A stretch of 64,000 nt of DNA from an uncultured Bacteroidales bacterium (GCA_902787555.1 CADAGO010000023.1:1-64000), one strand, 5' to 3'; numbered from the stretch's first letter, positions 27,001-34,957 are shown. Notes: generated by a model from the letters alone, not told the origin. Program-made: numbers and translations.

Positions 27001-28009
27001 CGAGGGTGCTACAGCGGAGCAACTCTCTCCATCGAATAAGTTCTACACCCTTACCAATGGTCTCTACGCTCCTGATGGCACAACGGGTACTGCTGAGTAC
27101 TTCGCTGCCGGAGCTTATCTCAACGAACTTGAATTCACGGTACCAGCAGATGGCGAAGTGACCATCGGACTCTCGAAGAAGGAAGTGTTGGCAAACGACT
27201 ACGAAGTAGTGGGCGAATGGCAACTGTGGTACATGGGTGACCCAGAACAGACTGACGAACCTTCAGACGTTTCCAACCTGATTGTCAACAACAACTTCGA
27301 CCCAACGAAGGGTGACAAGAACGAAGGTCGCATCGATGGTTGGGTAACAACAGCAATGAACGGCTACAAGGAATACACCGTTTCGTATAATCGTGCCGGA
27401 TTCGAACTCAATCAGACCCTCTCAGGTCTTCCTGAAGGAACTTACATGGTGACTGTTCACACCTACTATCGTGCGGGCTATTGGAATGAGGAAGAGGCAT
27501 ACATCGCAAACGGTACTGAGACCCACCTCACTACACTCTATGCCAAGACTGCTGCAAAGGAATACAGCAAGCCTGTCATGAACCTCACCGAGGGTGCTAC
27601 AGCAGAGCAACTCTCTCCATCGAATAAGTTCTACACCCTCTCCAACGGTCTCTATGCTCCAGATGGCACAACGGGTACTGCTGAGTACTTCGCTGCCGGA
27701 GCATACCTCAACAAACTCCCGTTCTATGTAGGCAACGATGGCACAGTGACTATCGGACTCTCGAAGAAGGAAGTACTGGCGAACGACTACGAGGTGGTAG
27801 GCGAATGGAAACTCTACTACTACGGTTCAGGCGATAAGACGGCTGAGTTTGATGATACAGGCATTGAGAACATGGAGCGTGAAGCGTGGAGTGTGAAGAA
27901 CACAGATGCAATCTTCTCCATCAGTGGTGCTCGTCTGAATGCTCCTCAACGTGGCATCAATATCATCCGCACCTCTGACGGCAGAACCATCAAGGTTATG
28001 GTTAAATAA
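24047..28009 (+). CDS. Large modular secreted protein with duplicated C-terminal domain
   Basis: This 1320-residue protein has a signal peptide (LMIAVLATCIPVMAQ). An N-terminal module (about 30-200, with KFFTGANEWGTRASLS) is followed by FIVAR-like helical linkers (NALAAAQKVYNNTNATPAE) alternating with beta-sandwich modules. Near the C-terminus, two copies of a module of about 196 residues (about 887-1080 and 1083-1270) are almost identical at DNA level. The end has a sorting-type tail (IFSISGARL, then GINIIRTSDGR). No catalytic site is visible. It shares linker and module style with the protein at 5919-9587, and both neighbour hemicellulases, so a glycan-binding surface role is inferred. Confidence 0.78.
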   Translation: MRKQRLLLMIAVLATCIPVMAQWTKPTMPASTPLAAETQLYLYNVDAEKFFTGANEWGTRASLSATVGHCVTLQKVSGEDNAYKITNAADPTATFLPLYIKGVDGVWVDESGENTGDDVFVFIPQGNDIYKIGLSAQNAVFNPTEYPNTYLGGIPEMEDTRLYLTDPETYVDGDGYTASGFQVKWMFVTPENYTTYTAKMAQYEAAVALGEVIAEGQLTEGLNANALAAAQKVYNNTNATPAELEEAAKTLKEAINAANFDNASVERPFEMLAMLGTVEQTFTNGDTKGWTSTTIAQNKQANNGNAAADYNATGNHYENWHPSAFGTGRIYASLTDIPNGVYRLKALAFANETGDTYLYAGKYKNLVESVNINIEEPIEVMAIVTDGTLEFGLAIEEKGPNWVGLDNVELFYLGDKKESYDYMVSEILKQADELDKLISEEDREAFSQNKAFCNYQEACGLLNEASSTTPDNMGSYYDQVITHFIDALAVFANNLNAYDDYYQVFMEAEDWISTMSTDSDAANRLGDYLMDDAAPTEGEYNGNGGGQYVLNERLLELDAIKAEKEYLERLLQDAVASGMSDGDDCTELLKNPRFAEAGGWKSAVGPVWPVGKEDFRVFEAQNMVCDVYQELTGLQNGLYEMNLQAVFRPGDTYTEEYAELAKAYAYINSYESKVTSAGVNSADEASDAFIEGTYPLTVYGLVTDGTMRIGITNKVRSVESCMLWAGGVSLTFRAKNAEVLNAVIGQTLPNAQALLSAECGQPERADLQKAIDDAVEPNDAYAVLIGLKSAMEKVELGTAIYTRLGVAINTLSDAIAGSTTASAVTLANAQEILNAAKASFMAKAYDNEAAEQAINDLNAAAVAVKMGGENASEDNPVDYTSAIVNPNFDPAKGDKNEGRIDGWVTTAMNGYKEYTVSYNRAAFELNQKLSGLPKGKYKVTVHTYYRAGYWNEEEAYIANGTETHLTTLYAKTTEQEFSKPVMNLTEGATAEQLSPSNKFYTLTNGLYAPDGTTGTAEYFAAGAYLNELEFTVPADGEVTIGLSKKEVLANDYEVVGEWQLWYMGDPEQTDEPSDVSNLIVNNNFDPTKGDKNEGRIDGWVTTAMNGYKEYTVSYNRAGFELNQTLSGLPEGTYMVTVHTYYRAGYWNEEEAYIANGTETHLTTLYAKTAAKEYSKPVMNLTEGATAEQLSPSNKFYTLSNGLYAPDGTTGTAEYFAAGAYLNKLPFYVGNDGTVTIGLSKKEVLANDYEVVGEWKLYYYGSGDKTAEFDDTGIENMEREAWSVKNTDAIFSISGARLNAPQRGINIIRTSDGRTIKVMVK

Positions 28010-28058
28010 TAGTTCGACGTTGCTCACTATAAAAAAGTCAGAATAATGTCAAAAACAG

Positions 28059-28090
28059 AAAATGCAGGCTCCGCGCCTGCATTTTTTTGT
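28059..28090 (+). terminator. Terminator after the large surface protein
   Basis: AAATGCAGGC (28060-28069) pairs with GCCTGCATTT (28075-28084), followed by a T-run. It separates this gene from the queuosine operon. Confidence 0.88.
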
Positions 28091-28131
28091 AAAAAAAGGC
28101 AATAGTAAATGGTCAAATGGCATTTTTTTAC

Positions 28132-28139
28132 TACCTTTG
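28132..28139 (+). promoter_or_regulatory. -7 box of the queuosine operon
   Basis: TACCTTTG is preceded by TTTTTTTAC. It gives a leader of about 125 nt that contains the preQ1-I-like aptamer and a G/C-rich repeat-like segment (CTCCCTTCC ... GGGGGGAGGG). Confidence 0.65.
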
Positions 28140-28230
28140 CACTCGCTTTTGAAAGTCCTTCCTATTAGCAACTCCCTTCCTTTGGGGGGAGGGATGGGGA
28201 GAGGCTTAATTTTTTAACTCCCCGTTTGGG

Positions 28231-28266
28231 GGCGTGTGCTTGAACACCACGCTAAAAAAACAAGAA
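28231..28266 (+). promoter_or_regulatory. Candidate preQ1-I riboswitch
   Basis: A 5-bp stem pairs GCGTG (28232-28236) with CACGC (28248-28252) and closes an 11-nt loop TGCTTGAACAC. An A-rich tail TAAAAAAA follows, then CAAG (28261-28264), which is complementary to CTTG in the loop (28239-28242). This is the H-type pseudoknot plan of preQ1-I aptamers, and the stretch ACACC-stem-AAAAAAACAAG closely resembles known members. The second pseudoknot strand lies 6 nt before the start codon of a queuosine-precursor transporter followed by queC and queF, so ligand binding would block translation. Placement and fold both support it; it was not tested by a covariance search. Confidence 0.82.
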
Positions 28267-28270
28267 ATCA

Positions 28271-29029
28271 ATGGAACAAACAACGACTTCCACCCTTCGT
28301 GGTGACGGGAAGAGGACGGTAAGCGTCTTCTTCATGCTGATGGGCATCCTCTTCTGCGTATGCCTCATCACCTCCAATCTCTTGGAGACCAAAGTATTCC
28401 GCGTCTATGGCGACATCTCGCTCACCTGCGGATTCATCATCTTCCCTATCTCTTACATCCTAAACGACTGCATCGCCGAGGTGTGGGGCTACCGCAAGGC
28501 ACGTCTCATCATCTGGACAGGCTTCCTCATGAACTTCTTCGTCGTAGTCATGGGAGCCATCGCATGCTTCCTGCCCGCACTCGAACCCGACAGCGACCAT
28601 GCATTTCGTCAGACATTCATGTTCGCCCCGCAAGTCACGATGGCAAGCTTCATCGCATTCATCGTAGGCTCGTTCCTCAATGCATGGGTGATGAGCCGCA
28701 TGAAACTGGCAAACCGCAACAAGGGGCATAAGAACTACTACTTCTCCCTCCGCGCCATCGCATCCACCATCGTAGGCGAGACAGCCGACTCCGTCATCTT
28801 CTTCCCCTTGGCATTCTACATCTTCCCCACCCTTATTGAGGGAGCGCCCAAGGTACCGTTCGAGGTCCTCATCAGCCTCATGCTCACGCAGGTAGTCGCA
28901 AAGACACTCTACGAGATCCTTGCCCTGCCACTCACCATCCGTGTGGTGAACTACGTGAAACGTCATGAGCATACCGATGTCTTCGACGACAACATCTCGT
29001 ACAATGCATTCAAGATCAAAGAACTGTAA
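28271..29029 (+). CDS. yhhQ: Queuosine precursor transporter (YhhQ/Vut_1 family)
   Basis: This 252-residue inner-membrane protein has about six transmembrane segments and the family pattern: FCVCLITSNLLETKVF, ISYILNDCIAEVWGYRKARL, FIAFIVGSFLNAWVMSRMK, and ASTIVGETADSVIFFPLAF. YhhQ-family proteins carry queuosine precursors (preQ0/preQ1 in E. coli). It is first in an operon with queC (12 bp downstream) and queF, behind a preQ1-I-like riboswitch, which fits scavenging plus synthesis of preQ1. Confidence 0.92.
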   Translation: MEQTTTSTLRGDGKRTVSVFFMLMGILFCVCLITSNLLETKVFRVYGDISLTCGFIIFPISYILNDCIAEVWGYRKARLIIWTGFLMNFFVVVMGAIACFLPALEPDSDHAFRQTFMFAPQVTMASFIAFIVGSFLNAWVMSRMKLANRNKGHKNYYFSLRAIASTIVGETADSVIFFPLAFYIFPTLIEGAPKVPFEVLISLMLTQVVAKTLYEILALPLTIRVVNYVKRHEHTDVFDDNISYNAFKIKEL

Positions 29030-29041
29030 GCCCCAACCCCT

Positions 29042-29704
29042 ATGTTATCGAAGAATAAAGCATTAGTGGTCTTCTCAGGCGGACAGGACAGCACCACATG
29101 CCTGTTTTGGGCAAAGAAGCATTTCGAGGAAGTCCATGCCATCTGTTTCCGCTACGGACAGAAACACGAGCAGGAAGTGGTCTATGCCCAACGGATAGCC
29201 GAGCGTGCCGATGTGCCGTTCACCGTGCTCGACCTCTCATTCATCAGCCAACTGGCGGTCAACTGCTCGCTCACCAACCAAGCCATCACGATGGACCGCG
29301 ACAAACCTGCCGACACCCCTCCCAACACGTTCGTTCCTGGACGCAACCTGTTCTTCCTGAGTGTGGCAGCCGTCTATTCACGCGAGCACGACATTATGAA
29401 CATCGTCACAGGCGTGTCGCAGACCGATTTCAGCGGCTATCCCGACTGCCGCGACTCCTTCGTCCGCTCGCTCAACGTGTCGCTCAACCTCGCAATGGAC
29501 GAGCAATTCGTCATCCACACCCCACTGATGTGGAAAGACAAGGCAGAGACATGGCAACTGGCAGACCAGCTCGGCATCTTCGACCTCGTACGCCACGACA
29601 CCATCACCTGCTACAACGGCATACCAGGCGACGGATGCGGTGAATGCCCCGCATGCAAACTCCGTAAACGAGGGCTGGAAACATATCTAAAGTCTAAAGT
29701 CTAA
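29042..29704 (+). CDS. queC: 7-cyano-7-deazaguanine (preQ0) synthase
   Basis: This 220-residue protein has the ATP pyrophosphatase P-loop [10 protein letters not shown] at about residues 10-19, the conserved RYGQKHEQE, and a C-terminal zinc site with [13 protein letters not shown]. QueC turns carboxy-deazaguanine into preQ0 using ATP and ammonia. The gene ends inside a heptamer repeat tract (TCTAAAGTCTAAAG), so the last codons (LKSKV) are probably repeat-derived. queF follows 93 bp later; queD and queE are not in the window. Confidence 0.95.
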   Translation: MLSKNKALVVFSGGQDSTTCLFWAKKHFEEVHAICFRYGQKHEQEVVYAQRIAERADVPFTVLDLSFISQLAVNCSLTNQAITMDRDKPADTPPNTFVPGRNLFFLSVAAVYSREHDIMNIVTGVSQTDFSGYPDCRDSFVRSLNVSLNLAMDEQFVIHTPLMWKDKAETWQLADQLGIFDLVRHDTITCYNGIPGDGCGECPACKLRKRGLETYLKSKV

Positions 29705-29793
29705 ACAAGAAACTCCTTCCCCCTCCCCTCGAGGAGGAAGGGAGGGGGCTTTAGCTCTCAACACTAAACTCTAAACTCTAAACTCTATATTTC
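29688..29793 (+). repeat. Heptamer repeats and G/C palindrome between queC and queF
   Basis: CTAAAGT units overlap the queC end (29696-29705). They are followed by a C-rich/G-rich palindromic segment around CTCGAGGAGG (about 29712-29750). After it come three CTAAACT units (about 29764-29785), telomere-like in appearance, just before the queF leader. Confidence 0.7.
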
Positions 29794-29797
29794 AGAC

Positions 29798-30271
29798 ATG
29801 ACCCGAACCGAAGAAGGTCTGCAGTCCTTAGGCAGCAAGACCCAATACAAGACCGACTACGCACCCGAGGTGCTTGAAACATTCACCAACAAGCATCCGG
29901 AGAACGACTACTGGGTACAGTTCAACTGTCCCGAGTTCACCAGTCTCTGCCCCATCACCGGCCAGCCCGACTTTGCAGAGATACGCATCAGCTACCTGCC
30001 CGACCAGCGTATGGTGGAAAGTAAGAGCCTCAAACTCTACCTCTTCAGTTTCCGCAACCACGGAGACTTCCATGAAGACTGCGTCAACATTATCATGAAA
30101 GACCTCATCAGTCTCATGGATCCCAAGTACATCGAGGTGACAGGTATCTTCACCCCTCGTGGCGGCATCTCCATCTATCCCTATGCCAATTATGGCCGTC
30201 CCGGCACCAAGTACGAGCAGCTGGCAGAGTACCGTCTTCGGAACCACGGGATGGTGAGAAGCGAGAAGTAA
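29798..30271 (+). CDS. queF: NADPH-dependent preQ0 reductase
   Basis: This 157-residue unimodular QueF contains the active-site region [20 protein letters not shown], where the second Cys is the one that forms the thioimide. It also has [22 protein letters not shown], a substrate- and NADPH-binding signature. It reduces preQ0 to preQ1, the last step before insertion into tRNA. It is the last gene of the yhhQ-queC-queF unit, and no terminator with a clear T-run follows immediately. Confidence 0.95.
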   Translation: MTRTEEGLQSLGSKTQYKTDYAPEVLETFTNKHPENDYWVQFNCPEFTSLCPITGQPDFAEIRISYLPDQRMVESKSLKLYLFSFRNHGDFHEDCVNIIMKDLISLMDPKYIEVTGIFTPRGGISIYPYANYGRPGTKYEQLAEYRLRNHGMVRSEK

Positions 30272-30364
30272 GTTCCCTTCCGTTCCCTCCTCTCCTCTCT
30301 CTTATTCATCTCCCCCTCAGGGGAGTTAGAGGAGGCTTTCTTCCCCCTTTAGGGGGACAGGAGG

Positions 30365-30440
30365 GGGTTGTAGTGCTTCGGTGTGTACTCGGCACTCAGG
30401 CACTTTCCCCGCTGTTTTGACACTACAAAGGTACGAAATT
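30365..30440 (-). repeat. 11-bp repeat element, copy 3 (degenerate)
   Basis: Two degenerate units (GTGCTTCGGTG, GTACTCGGCAC) precede CACTCAGGCAC. The shared 24-bp head GCTGTTTTGACAC + TACAAAGGTAC follows at 30411-30434. As in copy 1, the minus strand of the head begins with the -7 box TACCTTTG. Confidence 0.7.
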
Positions 30441-30463
30441 TTGAGGACGTGGCAATGAAAAAA

Positions 30464-30663
30464 GGTGAAATGGTGAAATGGTGAAATGGTGAAATCATAT
30501 TTTTTTGCGTGATTGCAAAGTCGGGATTACAATGTTCTAAAGAATATATATTATATATATATATATTATATATATACTTTAGCTTTTCATAATTGAAGGC
30601 ATTTGACGAATCGGAAAAGTTCAAAATCACCATTTCACCATTTCACCATTTCACCATTTCACC
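30464..30663. repeat. Nested palindrome: 32-bp inverted 9-mer arrays around an AT-palindrome
   Basis: Three and a half copies of GGTGAAATG (30464-30495) are the perfect 32-bp reverse complement of an ATTTCACC/CATTTCACC array at 30632-30663. Between them, 30537-30582 is a second palindrome bounded by CTAAAG and CTTTAG with an uninterrupted A/T core (TATATA type). The whole could extrude as a cruciform or fold as RNA. It lies between the convergent queF and alcohol dehydrogenase genes. The rest of this 750-bp gap (30664-30970) shows only a 22-codon frame at 30705 that I cannot support as a gene. Confidence 0.8.
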
Positions 30664-30970
30664 AATTAACCCACCCCATTACCATTTCCCATTCTACATT
30701 TTACATGAAATTTTTCCCCGTCGAAGATAAAATACGCACACGAAAGTGCACCATCATTCAGCATTATCCTTGATGTCAGGTCACCTAAAAAACATGTAGA
30801 ATTGTATCTTTTTTTTCATTTTACTCTGTATTTCGTTTCATGAAGGCCGATTTGCCAAGTGGAGTTTACAACGTACGAATTTATATTTGTATTAATAATA
30901 TATACACTTTTGTAGAATTATTATAGATTGTTGACAGGAAGGGAAGGGATAAGAGCATGAATATGAAACA

Positions 30971-31001
30971 AAAATCCCCCTTCATAGCGGAGGGGGACAT
31001 T
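30971..31001 (-). terminator. Terminator of the alcohol dehydrogenase gene
   Basis: On the minus strand CCCCCT (30991-30996) pairs with AGGGGG (30976-30981), followed by ATTTTTG. It lies 17 nt past the stop. Confidence 0.85.
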
Positions 31002-31017
31002 ACCAAAAAACAAGTAT

Positions 31018-32199
31018 TTATTTCGCCATCTGATAGATTGCTTTGACATCGGCTGCCTTCAGTCGCATGAAGCGTCCTTGTGGCTTGGTGTCGTCGAGGG
31101 TGCACTTGCGGGTCATGAGGTCGATTTCTTCATCGGTGACATTACGGCCGATGAGTTCGTGGATGTTGATTGGCATACCGATCTGATGGTAGAAGCGCTC
31201 CATGGCCTCGATGCCGCGCAGGGCTGTTGCTTCGGGATCGGTGAAGTCGTTCTGCACTCCCATGACATTAACGGCGAAACGTACGAAACGGCTCACGTTC
31301 TGACGATAGACGTATCGTGCCCAACTGGGCCAGATGGCAGCGAGTCCTGCTCCATGGGTCACATCGAACAGACCACTGAGCTCGTGCTCGATGTTATGGG
31401 TAGCCCAATCGCCATTGTTACGATTGCCTGTCACATCATTATGAGCAAGACTGCCTGCCCACATGATCTGCGCCCGCTGACGATAGTCCTCGGGGTTCTT
31501 GAGCACTTCCAACACACTCTGCTGCATGGTGCGCATAAGGGCTTCTGCTATCTCGTCGGTGATGGTCATGTCGCAATCGGGATTGAAGTAGCGCTCCATC
31601 GTGTGCATCATGATGTCCGTAACTCCGGCTGCCGTCTGATAAGGTGGCAGGGTGAAGGTGCGGCAGGGGTTCATAATGGCGAACTTGGGTCGGCAGATGT
31701 TGTTGGAGTAGCCTAGCTTGATACCGCCGTCTTCGTTGGTGATAACACTGGCTTCGCTCATCTCGCTACCTGCCGCGGGGATGGTGAGCACCACACCCAC
31801 AGGCACGCACTGGGTAGCATCGGCCTTGCCGAGATAGAAATCCCATACCTCTCCGTCATAAACGACTCCATAACCTATCGCCTTCGCAGAATCAATCACA
31901 CTACCGCCTCCGATGGCAAGGATGAAGTCGAGACGTGACTCGCGACAGAGGGCTATTCCCTCGTGTACTTTCGACAGACGGGGATTGGGCACTACCCCAC
32001 CCAGCTTCTCGAAATAGATGCCGGCTGACTGTAACTGACTGCAAACCTTGTCGAGCAGACCTGAACGGATGGCACTCTGCCCGCCATAGTGTACCAGGAC
32101 ACGTGTTCCTCCGTATTTGGTGACTAACTGGGCTACCTTCTCTTCGGACTCTTGTCCGAACTCCACTTCTGTGGGCGCATAGAAATTAAAATCTTTCAT
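31018..32199 (-). CDS. Iron-containing alcohol dehydrogenase (BdhA/YqhD-like)
   Basis: This 393-residue enzyme of iron-dependent alcohol dehydrogenase type has the nucleotide-binding loop AIGGGSVIDSAKAIGYG at about 95 and TIPAAGSEMSEASVI at about 140. Metal-ligand regions are GVTDIMMHTMERYF, THNIEHELSGLFDVTHGAGLA and FYHQIGMP. YqhD/BdhA members reduce short and medium aldehydes with NAD(P)H. The gene is monocistronic with a terminator after it; its promoter box is TATCTTTG on the minus strand at 32255-32262. No neighbour suggests the natural substrate. Confidence 0.92.
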   Translation of the reverse strand: MKDFNFYAPTEVEFGQESEEKVAQLVTKYGGTRVLVHYGGQSAIRSGLLDKVCSQLQSAGIYFEKLGGVVPNPRLSKVHEGIALCRESRLDFILAIGGGSVIDSAKAIGYGVVYDGEVWDFYLGKADATQCVPVGVVLTIPAAGSEMSEASVITNEDGGIKLGYSNNICRPKFAIMNPCRTFTLPPYQTAAGVTDIMMHTMERYFNPDCDMTITDEIAEALMRTMQQSVLEVLKNPEDYRQRAQIMWAGSLAHNDVTGNRNNGDWATHNIEHELSGLFDVTHGAGLAAIWPSWARYVYRQNVSRFVRFAVNVMGVQNDFTDPEATALRGIEAMERFYHQIGMPINIHELIGRNVTDEEIDLMTRKCTLDDTKPQGRFMRLKAADVKAIYQMAK

Positions 32200-32254
32200 G
32201 GGGAGGAAAATGTAAAAATTTTAAAATGATAAAGTGTAATAATTATTTGCGGTA

Positions 32255-32323
32255 CAAAGATAGGAAAAAATAAGATTACTCACAAATAAGTATTGCACAA
32301 TTTGCAAAAAAGCCGTAACTTTG
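32255..32323. promoter_or_regulatory. Divergent promoters between alcohol dehydrogenase and feoAB
   Basis: The -7 box TATCTTTG lies on the minus strand at 32255-32262 and TAACTTTG on the plus strand at 32316-32323. I see no convincing Fur box. Confidence 0.65.
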
Positions 32324-32378
32324 CACCCGAATTGATAATTAAAACATATACATTTTACATTATACATTCTCTTAAGAG

Positions 32379-34751
32379 ATGAAACTATCGGAACTAAAGA
32401 CAGGTGAAACGGCGGTCATAGCGAAGGTGTATGGTCACGGCGGATTCAGGAAACGTATCATCGAGATGGGCTTCATCAAGGGTACGGAGGTGGAAGTGGT
32501 GCTGAACGCCCCATTGCAAGACCCCGTGAAATACAAACTGATGGACTATGAGGTGAGTCTGCGTCGTGCCGAAGCCGACCTGGTAGAGGTGGTAACTCAG
32601 GCAGAAGCAGAGGAATGGCACAAGCAGCAAACGGCTATGCCGGGCATTGTTGCAAACGACTGCGACTTCCGCCATGCAGTAGCAGAGGCAAAGGGCAAAA
32701 ACATCCTCGTGGCTTTCGTAGGCAATCCCAACTGCGGCAAGACCAGTCTGTTTAATATAGCAGGCAATGCGCACGAACATGTGGGCAACTATTCGGGAGT
32801 GACGGTCGATGCGAAACTGGGCAACACGAAGTTCGAGGGCTATACGTTCAACATCGTGGACTTGCCAGGCACTTACAGCCTATCGGCCTATACACCTGAG
32901 GAACTCTACGTCAGGAAATATATCATCGAGCAGACGCCCGATATCATCATCAATGTGGTAGATGCATCGAACCTGGAACGCAACCTGTATCTCACCGCTC
33001 AGCTTATCGACATGGACGTACCGATGATTATGGCGCTGAACATGTACGACGAACTGAAAGAGAGCGGGCACAAACTGGACATCGACCAACTGGGTACGCT
33101 GCTGGGTGTGCCTGTCGTGCCAACCGTAGGAAGGACGGGCGAGGGAGTACAACGGCTGCTGCACGAGATCATCGAGATCTATGAGGGCAAGCAGCATACG
33201 TTCCGACATATCCACATCAACCACGGAACGCTGTTGGAGGGGATGATAGAACGGGTAGAAGCACTGATACGTGTGAACCCCGAACCCCACCACAACTACT
33301 CGGGACGATTCCTCGCCATCAAACTGCTAGAGAACGACAAGCAGGTGGAGGGTATCGTGAAGACCCTACCCAATGCAAAGGACATCCTGAAGGAGCGCGA
33401 CCGCTGTCAAGCAGAAATCAGGCTGGAACTGGGCGAGGATTCCGAAGGTGCTATTACAGATGCAAAGTACGGTTTTGTGCAGGGCGCACTGAAGGAATGC
33501 CTTGTGAAGAAGACGGTATATAAACGCAGGATGACCAAACGCATCGATGCATACGTGACGAACCGCTTCCTGGGCTTCCCCATCTTCATCGCACTGATGT
33601 TCCTCACGTTCTTCTGCACATTCACGCTGGGACAGTACCCCATGGACTGGATAGACAGCGGAGTGGCATGGCTGAGCGAACTGATCAGCAGCCACATGTC
33701 TGACGGACCGCTGAAGGACCTGTTGGTGGACGGCATCCTGGCAGGTGTGGGCGGTGTTATCGTGTTCCTGCCCAATATCTTGATACTCTACGCTTTCATC
33801 TCGTGGATGGAAGACTCAGGCTATATGGCACGCGCTGCGTTCATCATGGACAAAATCATGCACAAGATGGGACTGCACGGCAAGTCGTTCATCCCGATGA
33901 TTATGGGATTCGGGTGTAACATCCCAGCCATCATGGCAACCCGCACCATCGAAGACCGCAAGTCGCGGCTCATCACCATGCTCATCGTACCGCTGATGTC
34001 GTGCTCGGCACGTCTGCCCGTCTATATCATCATCATCGGAGCCTTCTTCCCCAAGAACCAGGCACTCATCCTGTTTACCATCTACCTCATCGGCATCGTG
34101 ATGAGTGTGCTGATGGCCCACCTGTTCAGCCGCTTCGTGGTGAAGGGTGAGTCGAGTCCGTTTGTGATGGAGCTCCCTCCCTACCGTCTGCCCTCTGGCA
34201 AGTCGGTAGTGCGCCACACATGGGAGAAAGGCAAGCAATACCTGAAGAAGATGGGTACGATAATTCTGGCAGCCAGCATTGTGGTATGGGCCCTGACGTA
34301 CTTCCCCCATCATGACGAACTCACATCCGAACAGCAGATGGAACAAAGCTATATCGGACAGTTGGGTAAGGCAGTCGAACCGGTGATCCGTCCATGCGGA
34401 TTGCAATGGAAAGAGGGAGTGAGCCTCATCACAGGTGTGGGTGCAAAGGAGATTGTAGCCTCGACCATGGGTGTGCTCTATGCCACATCTGCAGAAGGAA
34501 CAGAAGCAGAACCAGAGGACTTGGAGGACAGTTCCCACCTGTCACAGATCATCGCTCACAGCGGTATGACTCCATTATCAGCCTTTGCGTTCCTGGTGTT
34601 CGTGCTGCTCTACATGCCTTGTCTGCCCGCCTGCATTGCTATCAAAAACGAATCGGGCAGATGGCGATGGGCGCTATTCACAGCATGCTATACGACAGCA
34701 TTAGCGTGGATCTGTGCAACCATGGTTTATCAAGTGGGAATGCTGCTGTAA
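32379..34751 (+). CDS. feoB: Fused FeoA-FeoB ferrous iron transporter
   Basis: This 790-residue fusion, typical of Bacteroidetes, has an SH3-like FeoA domain (1-72, IEMGFIKGTEVEVV) joined to FeoB. The FeoB G domain has G1 GNPNCGKTS at 115-123, G3 DLPGTYS at 161 and G4 NMYD at 221. The membrane part contains the two Gate regions (SCSARLPVYIIIIG and KNESGRWRWALF). It imports Fe2+ across the inner membrane. The small Cys-rich protein that follows, 23 bp downstream, is the usual partner. Confidence 0.96.
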   Translation: MKLSELKTGETAVIAKVYGHGGFRKRIIEMGFIKGTEVEVVLNAPLQDPVKYKLMDYEVSLRRAEADLVEVVTQAEAEEWHKQQTAMPGIVANDCDFRHAVAEAKGKNILVAFVGNPNCGKTSLFNIAGNAHEHVGNYSGVTVDAKLGNTKFEGYTFNIVDLPGTYSLSAYTPEELYVRKYIIEQTPDIIINVVDASNLERNLYLTAQLIDMDVPMIMALNMYDELKESGHKLDIDQLGTLLGVPVVPTVGRTGEGVQRLLHEIIEIYEGKQHTFRHIHINHGTLLEGMIERVEALIRVNPEPHHNYSGRFLAIKLLENDKQVEGIVKTLPNAKDILKERDRCQAEIRLELGEDSEGAITDAKYGFVQGALKECLVKKTVYKRRMTKRIDAYVTNRFLGFPIFIALMFLTFFCTFTLGQYPMDWIDSGVAWLSELISSHMSDGPLKDLLVDGILAGVGGVIVFLPNILILYAFISWMEDSGYMARAAFIMDKIMHKMGLHGKSFIPMIMGFGCNIPAIMATRTIEDRKSRLITMLIVPLMSCSARLPVYIIIIGAFFPKNQALILFTIYLIGIVMSVLMAHLFSRFVVKGESSPFVMELPPYRLPSGKSVVRHTWEKGKQYLKKMGTIILAASIVVWALTYFPHHDELTSEQQMEQSYIGQLGKAVEPVIRPCGLQWKEGVSLITGVGAKEIVASTMGVLYATSAEGTEAEPEDLEDSSHLSQIIAHSGMTPLSAFAFLVFVLLYMPCLPACIAIKNESGRWRWALFTACYTTALAWICATMVYQVGMLL

Positions 34752-34774
34752 ACCCAAAACCAATGTGAAGAGCA

Positions 34775-34957
34775 ATGCAAGCAGTAGTTGTATATATCCT
34801 TATTGGCTTGGCTGTCCTAGCTGTAGGACTCAGGATTTACAAGATCATCACCAACAAGCACAAATGCTGTGGAGAAGGTGATGAAGGATGTCATTGTGAG
34901 GGATGCGAGTTGGCAAAAGAATGCAGCATGAAGGGGAAAGAAAAATGCAAAAAATGA
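34775..34957 (+). CDS. FeoB-associated Cys-rich membrane protein
   Basis: This 60-residue protein has one N-terminal transmembrane helix (VVVYILIGLAVLAVGLRI) and a cytoplasmic tail with eight Cys (CCGEGDEGCHCEGC, then C-x4-C pairs). This is the arrangement of small FeoB-linked proteins that stand in for FeoC. The tail may bind iron or an Fe-S cluster; that is inference. It is the second gene of the feo operon. Confidence 0.9.
   Translation: MQAVVVYILIGLAVLAVGLRIYKIITNKHKCCGEGDEGCHCEGCELAKECSMKGKEKCKK

Noticed and set aside
30705-30773. 22-codon gene between queF and the alcohol dehydrogenase
   Set aside because: A short isolated frame without promoter or recognisable product.
32220-32378. 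Fur box before feoAB
   Set aside because: AT-rich sequence only; no convincing inverted hexamer match.
33816-34538. 240-residue frame antisense to FeoB
   Set aside because: The FeoB reading is certain; the antisense frame has no domain or promoter.
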